This document shows, in pieces, positions 54,699 through 63,130 of a DNA stretch of 64,000 bases. The stretch is from the NCBI RefSeq assembly GCF_027625935.1, contig NZ_CP115300.1:6324001-6388000 (forward strand), in the 5' to 3' direction. Position 1 is the first letter of the stretch. Each line of letters begins with the position of its first letter. This DNA is from Streptomyces camelliae. GTDB lineage: Bacteria; Actinomycetota; Actinomycetes; Streptomycetales; Streptomycetaceae. Made by a program: the position numbers and the translations under genes. The notes beneath the pieces were generated by a model. The model had not been told where the DNA came from. It ran no database searches and worked only from the letters and a program-made list of their open reading frames with translations.

Positions 54699-56093
54699 TC
54701 AATGCCCGCCCCGCTCCTCACGAATGCGGGTGACGACCTGCGCCGCCGTCTGCCGCACGGCATCCGTCTCCGTCAGGAAATGCCAATAGTCGGGATGCCG
54801 CCCCTGCAACGAGCCGACAGCCCGCTCCAGCCGCGCCACCGCCTCGTCCAACGGCCGGGCGTGCCGCGGATCAGGAGTCGTACGCCCCGTCATCGCCAGC
54901 CGCTGGGCATCCCGGATCGCGAACCGTGTCCGCTCGACCTCGGCCTGCGGATCCTTCTGCACGGCGTTCAGCCGCTGCAACCGCTGCCCGGCGGCCGACA
55001 CGGCCTCGTCGGTGGTGTTCAGCAGCGCCCGTACGGTCGACAACAGCGCCGTGGCGTCCGGCCAGCGCTGGGCCTCCCGCGCCGACTGCGCCTCACGCAG
55101 CTTCAGCTCGGCCTGCTGTACGTTCTCCGCGGCCTGCTCGGGCACCTGCTGGAGATCCTGCCAGCAGGCCGCCGCGAACCGCCGCCGCAACTCGCTGAGC
55201 ACCGGGTCCACCTGCCCGGCGCGCGTGGTCAGCGCCTGCGCGCGCGTCCGCAGGGAGACCAGCCGGTGGTCGATCTCGGCCGCCAGCTCCGGCAGCCGCT
55301 CGGCCTCGGCCCGGATCGCCCCGGCCTCCCGCTGCACCCGCTCGGCCCGCTCCACCGTCCGCTGCACACCGTGCTGCCCCGCGCCCTGGTTCAGCTTCGT
55401 CAGCTCGGGCGAGAGGGCCGCGAGCCGCCCCGCGAGGTCGTCGGCCCGCAGCCCCTTGCCCCGGGCCCCGTCCAGGGCGTTGCTCGCGGCCAGCAGCGCC
55501 TGCCGGGCCCGCTCCACGGCTGGCGCCACCCGGGCCAGCTGCGTCTCGGCCGAGCCGAGCAGCGGGGCGAGCGAGCCGCCGAACCGGTCCAGCTCCTGCT
55601 TGACGCGCAGCAGCTCGTCCTTGGCCGCGGTCAGCTCGGAGCGCGCCCGGGAGGCGGCGGAGGCCTCCAGGTCGTCCCGGTCGAGGTCGTGGGCGTCGAC
55701 GGCCTGGATGTAGCGCTGGCTGACCTCGTCGATCCGCCGGCCCAGCGCCTCGAAGTCGCTCGCGGCACGCCGCGCGGCGGGGGAGTCGTCCACCGCCGTG
55801 ATGGTCTCGACGGAGATCCGCAGGTCCCGCTGGGCGGTGTCGAGCTCGTAGAACGCCGCTGCTGCCGCGTCCTTCGCGGCCTGCGCCTCGGCCCGCTGGC
55901 TCTCCGCCCGGCCGCCGAACCAGCGACGGGTGCCACCGCCGGCGAACGCGGCGGGCAGCGCCAGCGCGGCCAGCACCGGCAGGCCCAGCAGGGTGAGGGT
56001 GTCGCGCAGAGCCGTGGCACCGCTCCGGGCGGTCGACGGCGAGGTCGACGGCGGGTACGTCCGCGTCGCTGGCGTGCCCGGTGTCGCCGTCAC
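54699..56093 (-). CDS. Coiled-coil protein with one N-terminal membrane segment
   Basis: A 464-residue protein of unknown function. A Thr/Pro-rich N-terminus precedes a hydrophobic stretch at about 28-52 (LTLLGLPVLAALALPAAFAGG). The rest is almost entirely helical, with heptad-like Ala/Leu/Glu/Arg repeats, for example AESQRAEAQAAKDAAAAAFYEL, and very little Gly or Pro, so it should form a long rod. There is one Cys (AACWQDL) and a conserved-looking end HPDYWHFLTETDAVRQTAAQVV. GAGGG lies just before the GTG. It is downstream of the DUF4097 gene on the same strand, 74 bp away. It may be a scaffold. Confidence 0.7.
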   Translation of the reverse strand: MTATPGTPATRTYPPSTSPSTARSGATALRDTLTLLGLPVLAALALPAAFAGGGTRRWFGGRAESQRAEAQAAKDAAAAAFYELDTAQRDLRISVETITAVDDSPAARRAASDFEALGRRIDEVSQRYIQAVDAHDLDRDDLEASAASRARSELTAAKDELLRVKQELDRFGGSLAPLLGSAETQLARVAPAVERARQALLAASNALDGARGKGLRADDLAGRLAALSPELTKLNQGAGQHGVQRTVERAERVQREAGAIRAEAERLPELAAEIDHRLVSLRTRAQALTTRAGQVDPVLSELRRRFAAACWQDLQQVPEQAAENVQQAELKLREAQSAREAQRWPDATALLSTVRALLNTTDEAVSAAGQRLQRLNAVQKDPQAEVERTRFAIRDAQRLAMTGRTTPDPRHARPLDEAVARLERAVGSLQGRHPDYWHFLTETDAVRQTAAQVVTRIREERGGH

Positions 56094-56167
56094 ATCCCTC
56101 TCCCGTGCTGTGGTCCGCCCCTGGTGGTGTCATTCTCCCACCCGGTGAAGACGAACACACGGGCCGG

Positions 56168-56938
56168 TCAGTTCGTTGTACGGACCGTGATCCCGCCGTT
56201 GGAGGTGTCGGCCGTCACCGAGTGCGGGCTGCTGTCGGACCGCGGCACGGACACCGAGACCTTGCCGTTCTGCGAGTCCGCGCGGACGCGGTAGTCGGCG
56301 CGGGGCACGGTGATCGTCATGGCGCCGTTGCTGCTGTGGGCGGTCACGCTGTCGGGTACGTTGCTCAGGTCGAGGTGCACCGAGCCGTTGCTCGTCTCGG
56401 CCCGGACCTGCCGGGAGGCGGCCTGGGCGGTGACCGCGCCGTTGCCGGAGCGCAGCTGGAGCGGTCCGCTGGAGTCGGTGACCCGCACCGCGCCGTTGCC
56501 GCTGCGGATGCTGACCGGACCCGTGAACCCCTGCGCCTGCACGTCGCCGTTGGTGTCGGTCACCGTCAGGCCGATCCCGCGCGGCACCTCGATCCGGTAC
56601 TTGGCCGAGCAGTCGGCGATGAACCCGTCGCAGTGCATGCGCAGCTTCAGCCGGTCGTCCTGGAAGGACCAGCTCACCCTGGGGCTGCCGCCGACGACGA
56701 CTCTGCCCTTGAACCACCGGGTGACCTGGATCGACCCTGCCTTGTCGCCCTGCGCGGTGACGATCTCCAGGGCCGCGTCGTCGGAGTCGACGGTGAGCGT
56801 ACGGCCGTGCAGCGCGAAGGACTTGTGCTCCGGGTGCTTGTCGTCGCTCGCGGAGGTGCCGCAGGCGCTCACCCCTGCGACGAGCGCTGCGGTGACCACG
56901 GCCATGGCAGCGGCGCGGACGGCGTGGGAACGGGCCAT
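56168..56938 (-). CDS. DUF4097 beta-strand-repeat lipoprotein
   Basis: A 256-residue exported protein. The signal peptide ends in a VSAC lipobox (about C26), so it is a lipoprotein. The mature part is a right-handed beta-helix-like series of repeated rungs with the pattern SGNGAVRV / SGNGAVTA / TSNGSVHL / SSNGAMTI / SQNGKVSV / TSNGGITV, typical of DUF4097 putative adhesins. GGGGGAG lies seven bases before the ATG. It is upstream of the coiled-coil gene and may be cotranscribed. The function is unknown; in other bacteria relatives lie next to membrane-stress regulators. Confidence 0.87.
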   Translation of the reverse strand: MARSHAVRAAAMAVVTAALVAGVSACGTSASDDKHPEHKSFALHGRTLTVDSDDAALEIVTAQGDKAGSIQVTRWFKGRVVVGGSPRVSWSFQDDRLKLRMHCDGFIADCSAKYRIEVPRGIGLTVTDTNGDVQAQGFTGPVSIRSGNGAVRVTDSSGPLQLRSGNGAVTAQAASRQVRAETSNGSVHLDLSNVPDSVTAHSSNGAMTITVPRADYRVRADSQNGKVSVSVPRSDSSPHSVTADTSNGGITVRTTN

Positions 56939-57105
56939 TCGAGATCTCCCCCTGAACCGGACCGCCGGGTGGGCGGCGCGGAGTGTGTCGGTCTGTGACG
57001 ACCGTAAGCGATCAAGACATGGCCGGGAATCAGGGAGACTCCCGGAGCGGGGGTGGGGATATCCCCCGGAAGACCCTGACCGCCTGATCACCCGCCGGAA
57101 CGGGT

Positions 57106-57136
57106 TTGCGATGCACCGGCCCGGGCAAGGTAGGCT
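57106..57136 (+). promoter_or_regulatory. Probable promoter of tRNA-Val
   Basis: TTGCGA (57106-57111), 19-bp spacer and TAGGCT (57131-57136), 34 bp upstream of the mature tRNA 5' end. Confidence 0.45.
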
Positions 57137-57170
57137 GTCGACTCGACCTGGGCGTGTGCCCGGGTGTTCG

Positions 57171-57245
<75 letters not shown>

Positions 57246-57253
57246 GCGAGAAG

Positions 57254-57290
57254 CCCTCGGCCGTCGGACGGTCGGGGGTTTCCCCTTTTA
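57254..57290 (+). terminator. Terminator after tRNA-Val
   Basis: An 11-bp stem with G-U pairs (57254-57264 with 57268-57278), a 3-nt loop, and the T-rich tail TTTCCCCTTTTA. It starts nine bases after the CCA. Confidence 0.8.
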
Positions 57291-57291
57291 T

Positions 57292-57639
57292 TCACTCCTC
57301 CGTCTGCTCCTGGGCCCGCTCCCGGGCATGCTTGAGCCGCGTACGTATCTCCACCCGGTCCGCCGCCGCGACCTCGGCCCAGAAGCGGTGCGTGGTGACG
57401 AACACCGCCAGCTCGTGCTCGCGCCGGCGCAGCTTCTCCACCTCGGCCTGCTCGTCCTCGGTCCACCCCGGGGACGCGGGCCGCTCCACCTTGCGCCAGC
57501 CGGTGTCGTCGCTGAACGCGTCCATCGGCTCGACCGACCAGGGCAGCCGCTTGAGCAGGGCCGACAGCTCGGCCCTGACCTGATGCAGCTCCTCCTGACC
57601 GGCGAGGAGGTCACTGGGGAATTCGTAGGTCGTCGCCAC
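57292..57639 (-). CDS. Small conserved-looking cytoplasmic protein, unknown
   Basis: A 115-residue charged, mostly helical protein. Blocks include MATTYEFPSDLLAGQEEL, LLKRLPWSVEPMDAF, SPGWTEDEQAEVEKLRRREHEL and VTTHRFWAEVAAADRVEIRTRLKHA. There is no signal, membrane segment or known motif. GTG start. It lies convergent to the tRNA, with the terminator between, and is a separate unit from the ketopantoate reductase. The evolved-looking codon pattern (GC at third positions) supports a real gene. Function not recognised. Confidence 0.75.
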   Translation of the reverse strand: MATTYEFPSDLLAGQEELHQVRAELSALLKRLPWSVEPMDAFSDDTGWRKVERPASPGWTEDEQAEVEKLRRREHELAVFVTTHRFWAEVAAADRVEIRTRLKHARERAQEQTEE

Positions 57640-57725
57640 ACGGCAATGCTACGCCTGTTCGATTTTGGGGTGCGAGCTCGTTCACGGGGTCCGAGAGGAG
57701 GTTCAGCCGATCGGGTGGCGAAACG

Positions 57726-57763
57726 GGTGAGGGGGCGACGCGCACCGGCGCCGCCCCCTCACC
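57726..57763 (-). terminator. Terminator after the ketopantoate reductase gene
   Basis: A perfect 12-bp stem (57726-57737 with 57752-57763); the 14-nt loop contains a further GCGC pairing. It is 16 bp past the minus-strand stop. Confidence 0.75.
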
Positions 57764-57778
57764 TGCCTCCCTCGGTCG

Positions 57779-58678
57779 TCAGTGGCCGGCGGCCCGCAGC
57801 TCGCTCACCAGGCGGGCCGTCACCGGTGCCGGGACGCCGTGCCGGTCGGCCGCGCGCAGCAGCGCCCCGCCGATCGCGTCCAGCTCCAGCGGGCGGCCCG
57901 CCTCGGCGTCGCGCTGCATGGACGACTTGGTGCCGGGCGGGAAGGTGTCGTACCGGGCCAGGGCCTGGGCCGGGTCGGCGGGGGCGCCGCAGGCGCGGCT
58001 GACCGCCGCGGTCTCGGCGACGAGATCCTCCAGCTCCGCGCGGTGCCGGGTGCGGGCCTCGCCGAGCGGGAGGCCGTAGCGGGTGGTGAGCAGCGCGAAC
58101 GGGGCCAGGAACGCCATCTTCGCCCACAGGGCCGCCGTCTCGTCCTCGACCACGCGGGCGGTCACACCGGCGCCCGTGAGCACGGCGGCCAGGGCGTCCA
58201 GACGGGCGTGCGGTACGCCGTCCCCGGCGAGGTCGATCTCCGTGAACGGGCTGCCGTGCTCGATCACGCCGGGGGCGGTCCGGGTGGACTCCACGCGGAT
58301 CACCGCCGGGGCGACCCGGTCGGCGCGGTACCGGGCACGGAGTGCGGCGGGGTGCTCGACGCCGTTCAGCAGCGGTACGACGAGGGCGTCGCCGAGCGCG
58401 GCCGGCGGGACGCGGGTGAGGGCCGCGTCGAGCGTGGTGTGCTTGACGGCGATCAGACAGACGTCCACCGGTTCGCGCAGCTCGGTGTCCGCCTCGACGG
58501 GCGCGGTGAACTCGCCGAACTGCGGGCTGCGGACGGCGATTCCGGTACGGCGCAGGGTGCCGGCCGTGTGCTCCTGGGCCAGGCAGACGACGCGGTGGCC
58601 GGAGCGGGAGAGGAGAGCGGCGAGGAGGCCGCCCGTGCCACCGGGTCCGAGGACGGCCACGGTGCTCTTGCTTGCCAT
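57779..58678 (-). CDS. 2-dehydropantoate 2-reductase (ketopantoate reductase family)
   Basis: A 299-residue NADPH-dependent reductase; the family's reference member makes pantoate for coenzyme A. The nucleotide motif is VLGPGGTGGLLAALL, the block IAVKHTTLDAAL is typical, and the catalytic lysine is in LWAKMAFLAP with N in PLLNGVEHP. The protein starts MASKSTVAVLG, with AAGGGA eight bases upstream. Streptomycetes often hold several paralogs, so a role in pantothenate synthesis is not certain; ilvC-like or other 2-ketoacid reductions are possible. It is divergent from DUF2277. Confidence 0.85.
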   Translation of the reverse strand: MASKSTVAVLGPGGTGGLLAALLSRSGHRVVCLAQEHTAGTLRRTGIAVRSPQFGEFTAPVEADTELREPVDVCLIAVKHTTLDAALTRVPPAALGDALVVPLLNGVEHPAALRARYRADRVAPAVIRVESTRTAPGVIEHGSPFTEIDLAGDGVPHARLDALAAVLTGAGVTARVVEDETAALWAKMAFLAPFALLTTRYGLPLGEARTRHRAELEDLVAETAAVSRACGAPADPAQALARYDTFPPGTKSSMQRDAEAGRPLELDAIGGALLRAADRHGVPAPVTARLVSELRAAGH

Positions 58679-58771
58679 GATGGTGTTCCCTTCGACGGTC
58701 GGCCCCGGGAATCGGTGGCCGCCTTCGCAGGGATCATCGCAGGGGCGTGCGCGGTGCGGGACACTGGGCGC

Positions 58772-59002
58772 ATGTGCCGGAGTATCAAGACGCTGCGTCC
58801 GCCCGTGCTCCCCGACGAGGCCACGGACGAGGACATCCACGCCGCCGCGCTGCAGTACGTCCGCAAGGTTTCGGGCTTCCGCGCTCCCGCCGCCCACAAC
58901 CGCGAGGTCTTCGACAGGGCCGTCGCGGCGGTGGCGGAGGCGACGGCCGAACTGCTCGGGGGTCTGGAGGTACGGGGCCAATCGGCCAGGAGTGTTCCGT
59001 AG
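58772..59002 (+). CDS. DUF2277 protein
   Basis: A 76-residue protein opening MCRSIKTLRPP and containing ATDEDIHAAALQYVRKVSGFRAP, the DUF2277 signature with the MCR start and the ALQYVRKVSG helix. A helical end follows (FDRAVAAVAEATAELL). The function is unknown; the conserved Cys2 could bind metal. It is divergent from the ketopantoate reductase across 93 bp. Confidence 0.87.
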   Translation: MCRSIKTLRPPVLPDEATDEDIHAAALQYVRKVSGFRAPAAHNREVFDRAVAAVAEATAELLGGLEVRGQSARSVP

Positions 59003-59105
59003 AGGGGCAACTCGGGCCGCGGTCAAGGCTGTTGGTGAGCACCGGGCAAGATGAAGCTCCCCGTCCGCTTGACCGGCGGACGCCATCACGCCCGGGAGTT
59101 CCCCT

Positions 59106-61058
59106 TTGTCTACGATCTCCGTCGCCCTGGTCGGAGCCGGTCCCCGTGGAACCAGCGTGCTGGAGCGGCTCTGCGCCTCCGCGCCGGAGCTTCTTCCGGC
59201 CGGTGTCCGGCTGACGGTCCATGTGATCGACCCGGCGCCGCCCGGCCCCGGCCGGGTCTGGCGGACCGCGCAGCCGGCCGAGCTGCTGATGAACACCGTG
59301 GCGAGCCAGGTGACGCTGTTCACCGACGAGAGCGTGGAGTGCGCGGGCCCCGTTCGTCCGGGCCCGAGTCTGTACGAGTGGGCGGACGGCGAGGTGGGCC
59401 CGGACGCGTACCCGACCCGTGCGCACTACGGCCGTTATCTGGAGTGGGTGTTCGCCCGCACCGTCCGCGAGGCGCCCGAATCCGTGGACGTCCGCGTCCA
59501 CCGGGCCCGTGCCGTACGCCTCGCCGAAGACGGCACCGAAGACGGCACCGAAGACGGCACCGAAGACGGCACCGAAGACGGCACCGAAGACGGCACCGAC
59601 GACGGCACCGCCGGCGGCCGTCAGGTCCTCACCCTCGATGACGGGCGGGTCCTGTCCGGCCTCGCCGCCGTGGTGCTGGCCCAGGGGCATCTGCCCGCCG
59701 CCGGCACCGAGGAGGAGCGCCGCACCGCCGCGTACGCCGCCCGGCACGGCCTCACCCACATCCCGCCCGGCAACCCGGCCGACGTCGGACTCGACGCGAT
59801 CCGGCCCGGCGAGGCGGCCCTGCTGCGCGGCCTCGGGCTCACCTTCTTCGACTACCTCGCCCTGTTCACCGCCGGCCGTGGCGGCCGGTTCGTCCGGGAC
59901 GGGTCCGGCGGCGGGCTGCGCTATCTGCCCTCCGGGCGCGAACCCCGCCTGTACGCCGGTTCGCGGCGCGGGGTGCCGTACCAGGCGCGCGGCGACAACG
60001 CCAAGGGTCCGTACGGCCGGCACACCCCGCTGCTGCTCACCCCGGAGGTGATCGAGGGCTTCCGCAAGCGTGCCGACTCCGGCGAGGCGCCCGACTTCCG
60101 CGCCGAGATATGGCCGCTGGTGGCGAAGGAGGTGGAGACGGTCTACTACGGCGCCCTCACCGGCCGTACGGATCTCGCCGAGCGCTTCCTCGCCGTACCC
60201 CACGGCGATCCCCGAGAGGCGCTGCTGCTGGACGAGTTCGGGGTGGCCGAGGGCGAGCGGTGGAGCTGGGAGCGGGTGGCCCGGCCGTACGGGGAGCGGG
60301 AGTTCGGGGATCCGGGGCGATGGCGGGCGTGGCTGCTGGGGTATCTGCGCGAGGATGCCGAGCAGGCCGCCCTGGGCAATGTGCGCGGCCCGCTCAAGGC
60401 GGCCCTCGACGTGCTGCGCGACCTGCGCAACGAGATACGGCTGGTGGTCGACCACGGCGGGCTGAGCGGTGCCTCGCGGCGCGCGGACCTGGACCGCTGG
60501 TACACCCCGCTCAACGCCTTCCTGTCCATCGGCCCGCCCCGGCGCCGTATCGAGGAGTTGAGGGCTTTGCTGGCGGCGGGCGTGGTGGAGGTCCTGGGCC
60601 CGCGGCTCGACGTGCGGGAAGGGCCGGCGGGCTGGGTGGCGGCCTCGCCGGACGTGCCGGGGTCCGCGGTCCGTGTGACGACTCTCATAGAGGCGCGGCT
60701 TCCGGAACCCGATCTGCGGTACACGGCCGACGAGTTGCTCGCGACGCTGCTCGCGGACGGCGGTTGCCGGACGCACACGGTTGACGGTTACGAAACCGGT
60801 GGACTGGACGTGACCCGCCGTCCGTATCGCCTGATAGATCGTCAAGGTTTCATCCACACAAGGCTGTTCGCGTTCGGCGTGCCCACGGAGGGCGTGCACT
60901 GGGTGACGGCGGCCGGGGCCCGGCCGGGCGTGGACTCGGTGACGCTGTCGGACGCCGACGCGGTCGCGCGGGCCGTGCTGCGGACGGCCGCGGCCGAGGC
61001 GGAATCCCGGCCGGAAACGGACCTCTGGCCCAATGTTGAACTTGCAAGCATTGATTAG
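59106..61058 (+). CDS. FAD/NAD(P)-binding protein with EDGT repeat
   Basis: A 650-residue flavoprotein-like protein. The N-terminal dinucleotide motif is ALVGAGPRGTSVLERL (residues 7-22), followed by HVIDPAPPGPGRVWR and MNTVASQVTLFTD, matching the FAD-NAD(P)-binding family of large streptomycete proteins of unknown reaction. A seven-unit EDGT repeat (141-168) sits in a loop before the strand VLTLDDGRVL. The middle has RLYAGSRRGVPYQARGDN and FFDYLALF; the end carries GVPTEGVHWVTAAGARPGVDS. TTG start with GGGAG upstream. The stop codon touches an iron-box-like palindrome that precedes DoxX. Confidence 0.8.
   Translation: MSTISVALVGAGPRGTSVLERLCASAPELLPAGVRLTVHVIDPAPPGPGRVWRTAQPAELLMNTVASQVTLFTDESVECAGPVRPGPSLYEWADGEVGPDAYPTRAHYGRYLEWVFARTVREAPESVDVRVHRARAVRLAEDGTEDGTEDGTEDGTEDGTEDGTDDGTAGGRQVLTLDDGRVLSGLAAVVLAQGHLPAAGTEEERRTAAYAARHGLTHIPPGNPADVGLDAIRPGEAALLRGLGLTFFDYLALFTAGRGGRFVRDGSGGGLRYLPSGREPRLYAGSRRGVPYQARGDNAKGPYGRHTPLLLTPEVIEGFRKRADSGEAPDFRAEIWPLVAKEVETVYYGALTGRTDLAERFLAVPHGDPREALLLDEFGVAEGERWSWERVARPYGEREFGDPGRWRAWLLGYLREDAEQAALGNVRGPLKAALDVLRDLRNEIRLVVDHGGLSGASRRADLDRWYTPLNAFLSIGPPRRRIEELRALLAAGVVEVLGPRLDVREGPAGWVAASPDVPGSAVRVTTLIEARLPEPDLRYTADELLATLLADGGCRTHTVDGYETGGLDVTRRPYRLIDRQGFIHTRLFAFGVPTEGVHWVTAAGARPGVDSVTLSDADAVARAVLRTAAAEAESRPETDLWPNVELASID
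59526..59609 (+). repeat. Seven tandem copies of a 12-bp coding repeat
   Basis: Six exact GAAGACGGCACC units and a seventh with one change, in frame, coding (EDGT)6-DDGT. The unit length is a multiple of three, so expansion or contraction would keep the frame. Confidence 0.9.
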
Positions 61059-61068
61059 GCGTGCCTAA
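61055..61068. promoter_or_regulatory. Iron-box-like palindrome (DmdR/IdeR type) upstream of DoxX
   Basis: TTAGGC-GT-GCCTAA, a perfect 6-2-6 palindrome, close to the core of the DtxR-family consensus TTAGGCTAACCTAA (11 of 14 positions). It lies about 78 bp upstream of the DoxX ATG and overlaps the preceding stop codon. Confidence 0.55.
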
Positions 61069-61101
61069 CCTGGGGCCTCCGTTCGGTACAGACACCCCCA
61101 C

Positions 61102-61124
61102 GACCGGCCTGTCCCCGGCCGGTC
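61102..61124 (+). terminator. Hairpin in the DoxX leader
   Basis: An 8-bp perfect stem (61102-61109 with 61117-61124) and 7-nt loop, between the FAD protein gene and DoxX. It may end the upstream transcript or lie in the DoxX leader; there is no T tract. Confidence 0.4.
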
Positions 61125-61145
61125 ACCGAAGAGGAGATCTCCCCC

Positions 61146-61601
61146 ATGTCCGCACGCCTCAACTCCGCTCAGCCGTACGTCATCGGGCTCTTCCGGATCG
61201 TCGTCGGCCTGCTCTTCGCCGTGCACGGCGCCACGTCCCTGTTCGGCGTGCTCGGCGGCGCCGCGGGCACCAACGGCGGCACGATCCCGGCCGGCACCTG
61301 GCCCGGCTGGTACGCGGCCGTGATCCAGCTGGTCGCCGGTGCCCTGGTGCTGCTCGGCCTCGGCACCCGCGGTGCCGCGCTGATCGCCTCCGGTTCGATG
61401 GCGTACGCCTACTTCGACGTGCACCAGCAGGCCGCGTTGTGGCCCATCCAGAACGGCGGCGAGCTGTCCGTCCTGTTCTGCTGGGCCTTCTTCCTGCTCG
61501 TCTTCACCGGCTCCGGCGCCTTCGGCGTCGACCGGCTGTTCGGCCGGCGCACGGCCGAGGACGCCGGGTCCGTCGCCGAGCAGACCCCGATAGCCGCCTG
61601 A
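61146..61601 (+). CDS. DoxX-family membrane protein
   Basis: A 151-residue membrane protein with four hydrophobic segments (about 11-30, 52-75, 78-95 and 108-128). The DoxX pattern is visible: LFRIVVGLLFAVHGATSLFG, LVAGALVLLGLGTRGAALIASGSMAYAYF, split here into its parts. AGGAGA precedes the ATG. In mycobacteria a DoxX protein associates with superoxide dismutase in an oxidoreductase complex; here a Cu/Zn-SOD-like gene is the next gene, convergent. An iron-box-like site upstream suggests iron-dependent control. Confidence 0.88.
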   Translation: MSARLNSAQPYVIGLFRIVVGLLFAVHGATSLFGVLGGAAGTNGGTIPAGTWPGWYAAVIQLVAGALVLLGLGTRGAALIASGSMAYAYFDVHQQAALWPIQNGGELSVLFCWAFFLLVFTGSGAFGVDRLFGRRTAEDAGSVAEQTPIAA

Positions 61602-61631
61602 GCCCCCCGTCCCGCCGGCCCCGCGCCGGGC

Positions 61632-61660
61632 GCCCTTCCCCGTCACGAGCGGGGAAGGGC
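61632..61660. terminator. Bidirectional terminator between DoxX and the SOD-like gene
   Basis: A perfect 10-bp stem (61632-61641 with 61651-61660), 9-nt loop, between genes ending at 61601 and 61672. Confidence 0.8.
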
Positions 61661-61671
61661 ACCGGCCTGCC

Positions 61672-62202
61672 TTACGGCTTGGCGGCGAACGGCACGCTGA
61701 AGCAGGCCGCCCTGGCGCCCTTGGTGCCCGGCGAGCTGTGGATCACCACGGAGCCGGCCTCGCCCTTGCGGAAGGCCCAGGTGTGCTGTGCGCTCGCGGA
61801 GCCGTTGCCGCTCTTGTCGGTCTTGAAGTCCAGCCAGACCTCGTTCTTGTTGTTGACGTGGGCGGCGTCCGTGCCGGACTGGTTCTGGTAGTGCTTGCCG
61901 GCGGCGGCGGGGTCGGCGCCGCAGGTCTTCTGGTGGACGTGGACCCCGTAGAGGTGGTTGGGCTGCAGGCCCGTGACCTTCAGCTCGACCGTCGTCGCGC
62001 CGTTCGGCTGGACCCGCTGCCGGACGCTGATCCAGGACCCCGCCGGGACGAGCTTCTGGTCGTACGTCACGGCCTGCGCGGCGACGTTCTTGGCGGGCGG
62101 GGAGAACACGCCGTCGGTCTCCAGCGTGAGGCCGTGCGCGCTTGGGCTTGCGGTCGCGAACAGGGCTGCGGCGAGGGCGCCCGCAAATACGGCTGCCACC
62201 AT
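61672..62202 (-). CDS. Cu/Zn superoxide-dismutase-like secreted protein
   Basis: A 176-residue exported protein. A signal peptide (to about residue 22) precedes the Greek-key fold of Cu/Zn SOD. Probable copper ligands are H88 and H90 in YGVHVHQ, H104 in GKHYQN and H155 in SVVIHSSPG. C94 and C167 should form the usual disulfide. H115 is one zinc ligand, but the third zinc His and the Asp at their usual spacing are not clear, so the zinc site looks altered. The ATG at 62202 has AAAAAGG eight bases upstream; a GTG three codons earlier is possible. Confidence 0.75.
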   Translation of the reverse strand: MVAAVFAGALAAALFATASPSAHGLTLETDGVFSPPAKNVAAQAVTYDQKLVPAGSWISVRQRVQPNGATTVELKVTGLQPNHLYGVHVHQKTCGADPAAAGKHYQNQSGTDAAHVNNKNEVWLDFKTDKSGNGSASAQHTWAFRKGEAGSVVIHSSPGTKGARAACFSVPFAAKP

Positions 62203-62455
62203 GATGTGCACCTTTTTCCGCGCTGATGCGCTGCTTCTCTGAGTCGTTCGCCTGACGTCCGCCGATCCGCGGACGGAGCCCCGGATCCGCGGACAGGCCT
62301 CACTCCGTTGCTACGGGACGCGCGACGGCCGCGCCGCGCGGAACGCGCCACTCGGGTGAACAATCGCCCGGAATCGCCCCATCAGCCCCCCTGGACCCTG
62401 CTGTCACACCCCCGGCGTACGCTGTATGGCTGTCAACGGGGGAGCGACAGGAGTC

Positions 62456-63073
62456 ATGGTGTTCGAGAGTGTGGGGTCACTGGCCGGCGGGCCCTGGATC
62501 TACGGCGTGGTGACCCTGTCCGTGCTGCTCGACGTGTTCGTGCCGGTACTGCCGAGCGGGGTGCTCGTCATCGCGGCGGGTACGGCCGCGGCGGCGGGGT
62601 CGGGCGCGGCGACCGGCCAGGTCCCGCGCGGCGTGCCGGACCTGCTGGCCCTGATCCTCTGCGCGGCGACCGCCTCGGTCCTCGGCGATCTGGTGGCCTA
62701 CCGGCTGGCCTGGCGGGGCGGGGAGCGGCTGGACCGGGCCATAGCCCGCTCGCGTCGGCTGACCAGCGCCCAGGAACGGCTCGGCGAGGCCCTGGCCCGG
62801 GGTGGCGGCGCACTCGTCGTGCTCGCCCGCTTCGCGCCCGCCGGCCGCTCGGTCGTCTCGTTCTGCGCCGGCGCTGCCCACCGCCGCGCCCGCGACTTCG
62901 TGCCCTGGTCCGCCCTGGCCGGCCTGTCCTGGGCGGCGTACAGCGTCGCTCTCGGCTACTACGGCGCCCAGTGGCTCGGCGCGACCTGGCTCGCCACCGG
63001 CGTCTCCCTGACCGCCCTGTTCGGCGCGGGCGCCGCGGCGGGGTACTTCATGCGGCGCCGCCCGGCTTCCTGA
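62456..63073 (+). CDS. DedA/VTT-type membrane protein
   Basis: A 205-residue membrane protein with about five hydrophobic segments. The DedA (VTT domain) pattern shows in LLDVFVPVLPSGVLVIAAGTAA, SVLGDLVAYRLAWRGGERL, LARFAPAGRSVVSFCAGAAH (the FxPxGR motif) and SALAGLSWAAYSVALGYYG. An in-frame ATG at 62426 exists but overlaps a TACGCT/TATGGC -10-like region, so 62456 is preferred. DedA proteins are phospholipid flippases or support envelope integrity. It stands alone, 244 bp after the divergent SOD-like gene. Confidence 0.85.
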   Translation: MVFESVGSLAGGPWIYGVVTLSVLLDVFVPVLPSGVLVIAAGTAAAAGSGAATGQVPRGVPDLLALILCAATASVLGDLVAYRLAWRGGERLDRAIARSRRLTSAQERLGEALARGGGALVVLARFAPAGRSVVSFCAGAAHRRARDFVPWSALAGLSWAAYSVALGYYGAQWLGATWLATGVSLTALFGAGAAAGYFMRRRPAS

Positions 63074-63077
63074 CCCG

Positions 63078-63107
63078 GCGGGGCCGGCCTGGCGTGTCCG
63101 GCCCCGC
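63078..63107. terminator. Bidirectional terminator between the DedA-like and HNH genes
   Basis: A perfect 10-bp stem (63078-63087 with 63098-63107) with a 10-nt loop between convergent genes ending at 63073 and 63131. Confidence 0.75.
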
Positions 63108-63130
63108 TTCTCATCGCGTCGCCGCGAACG

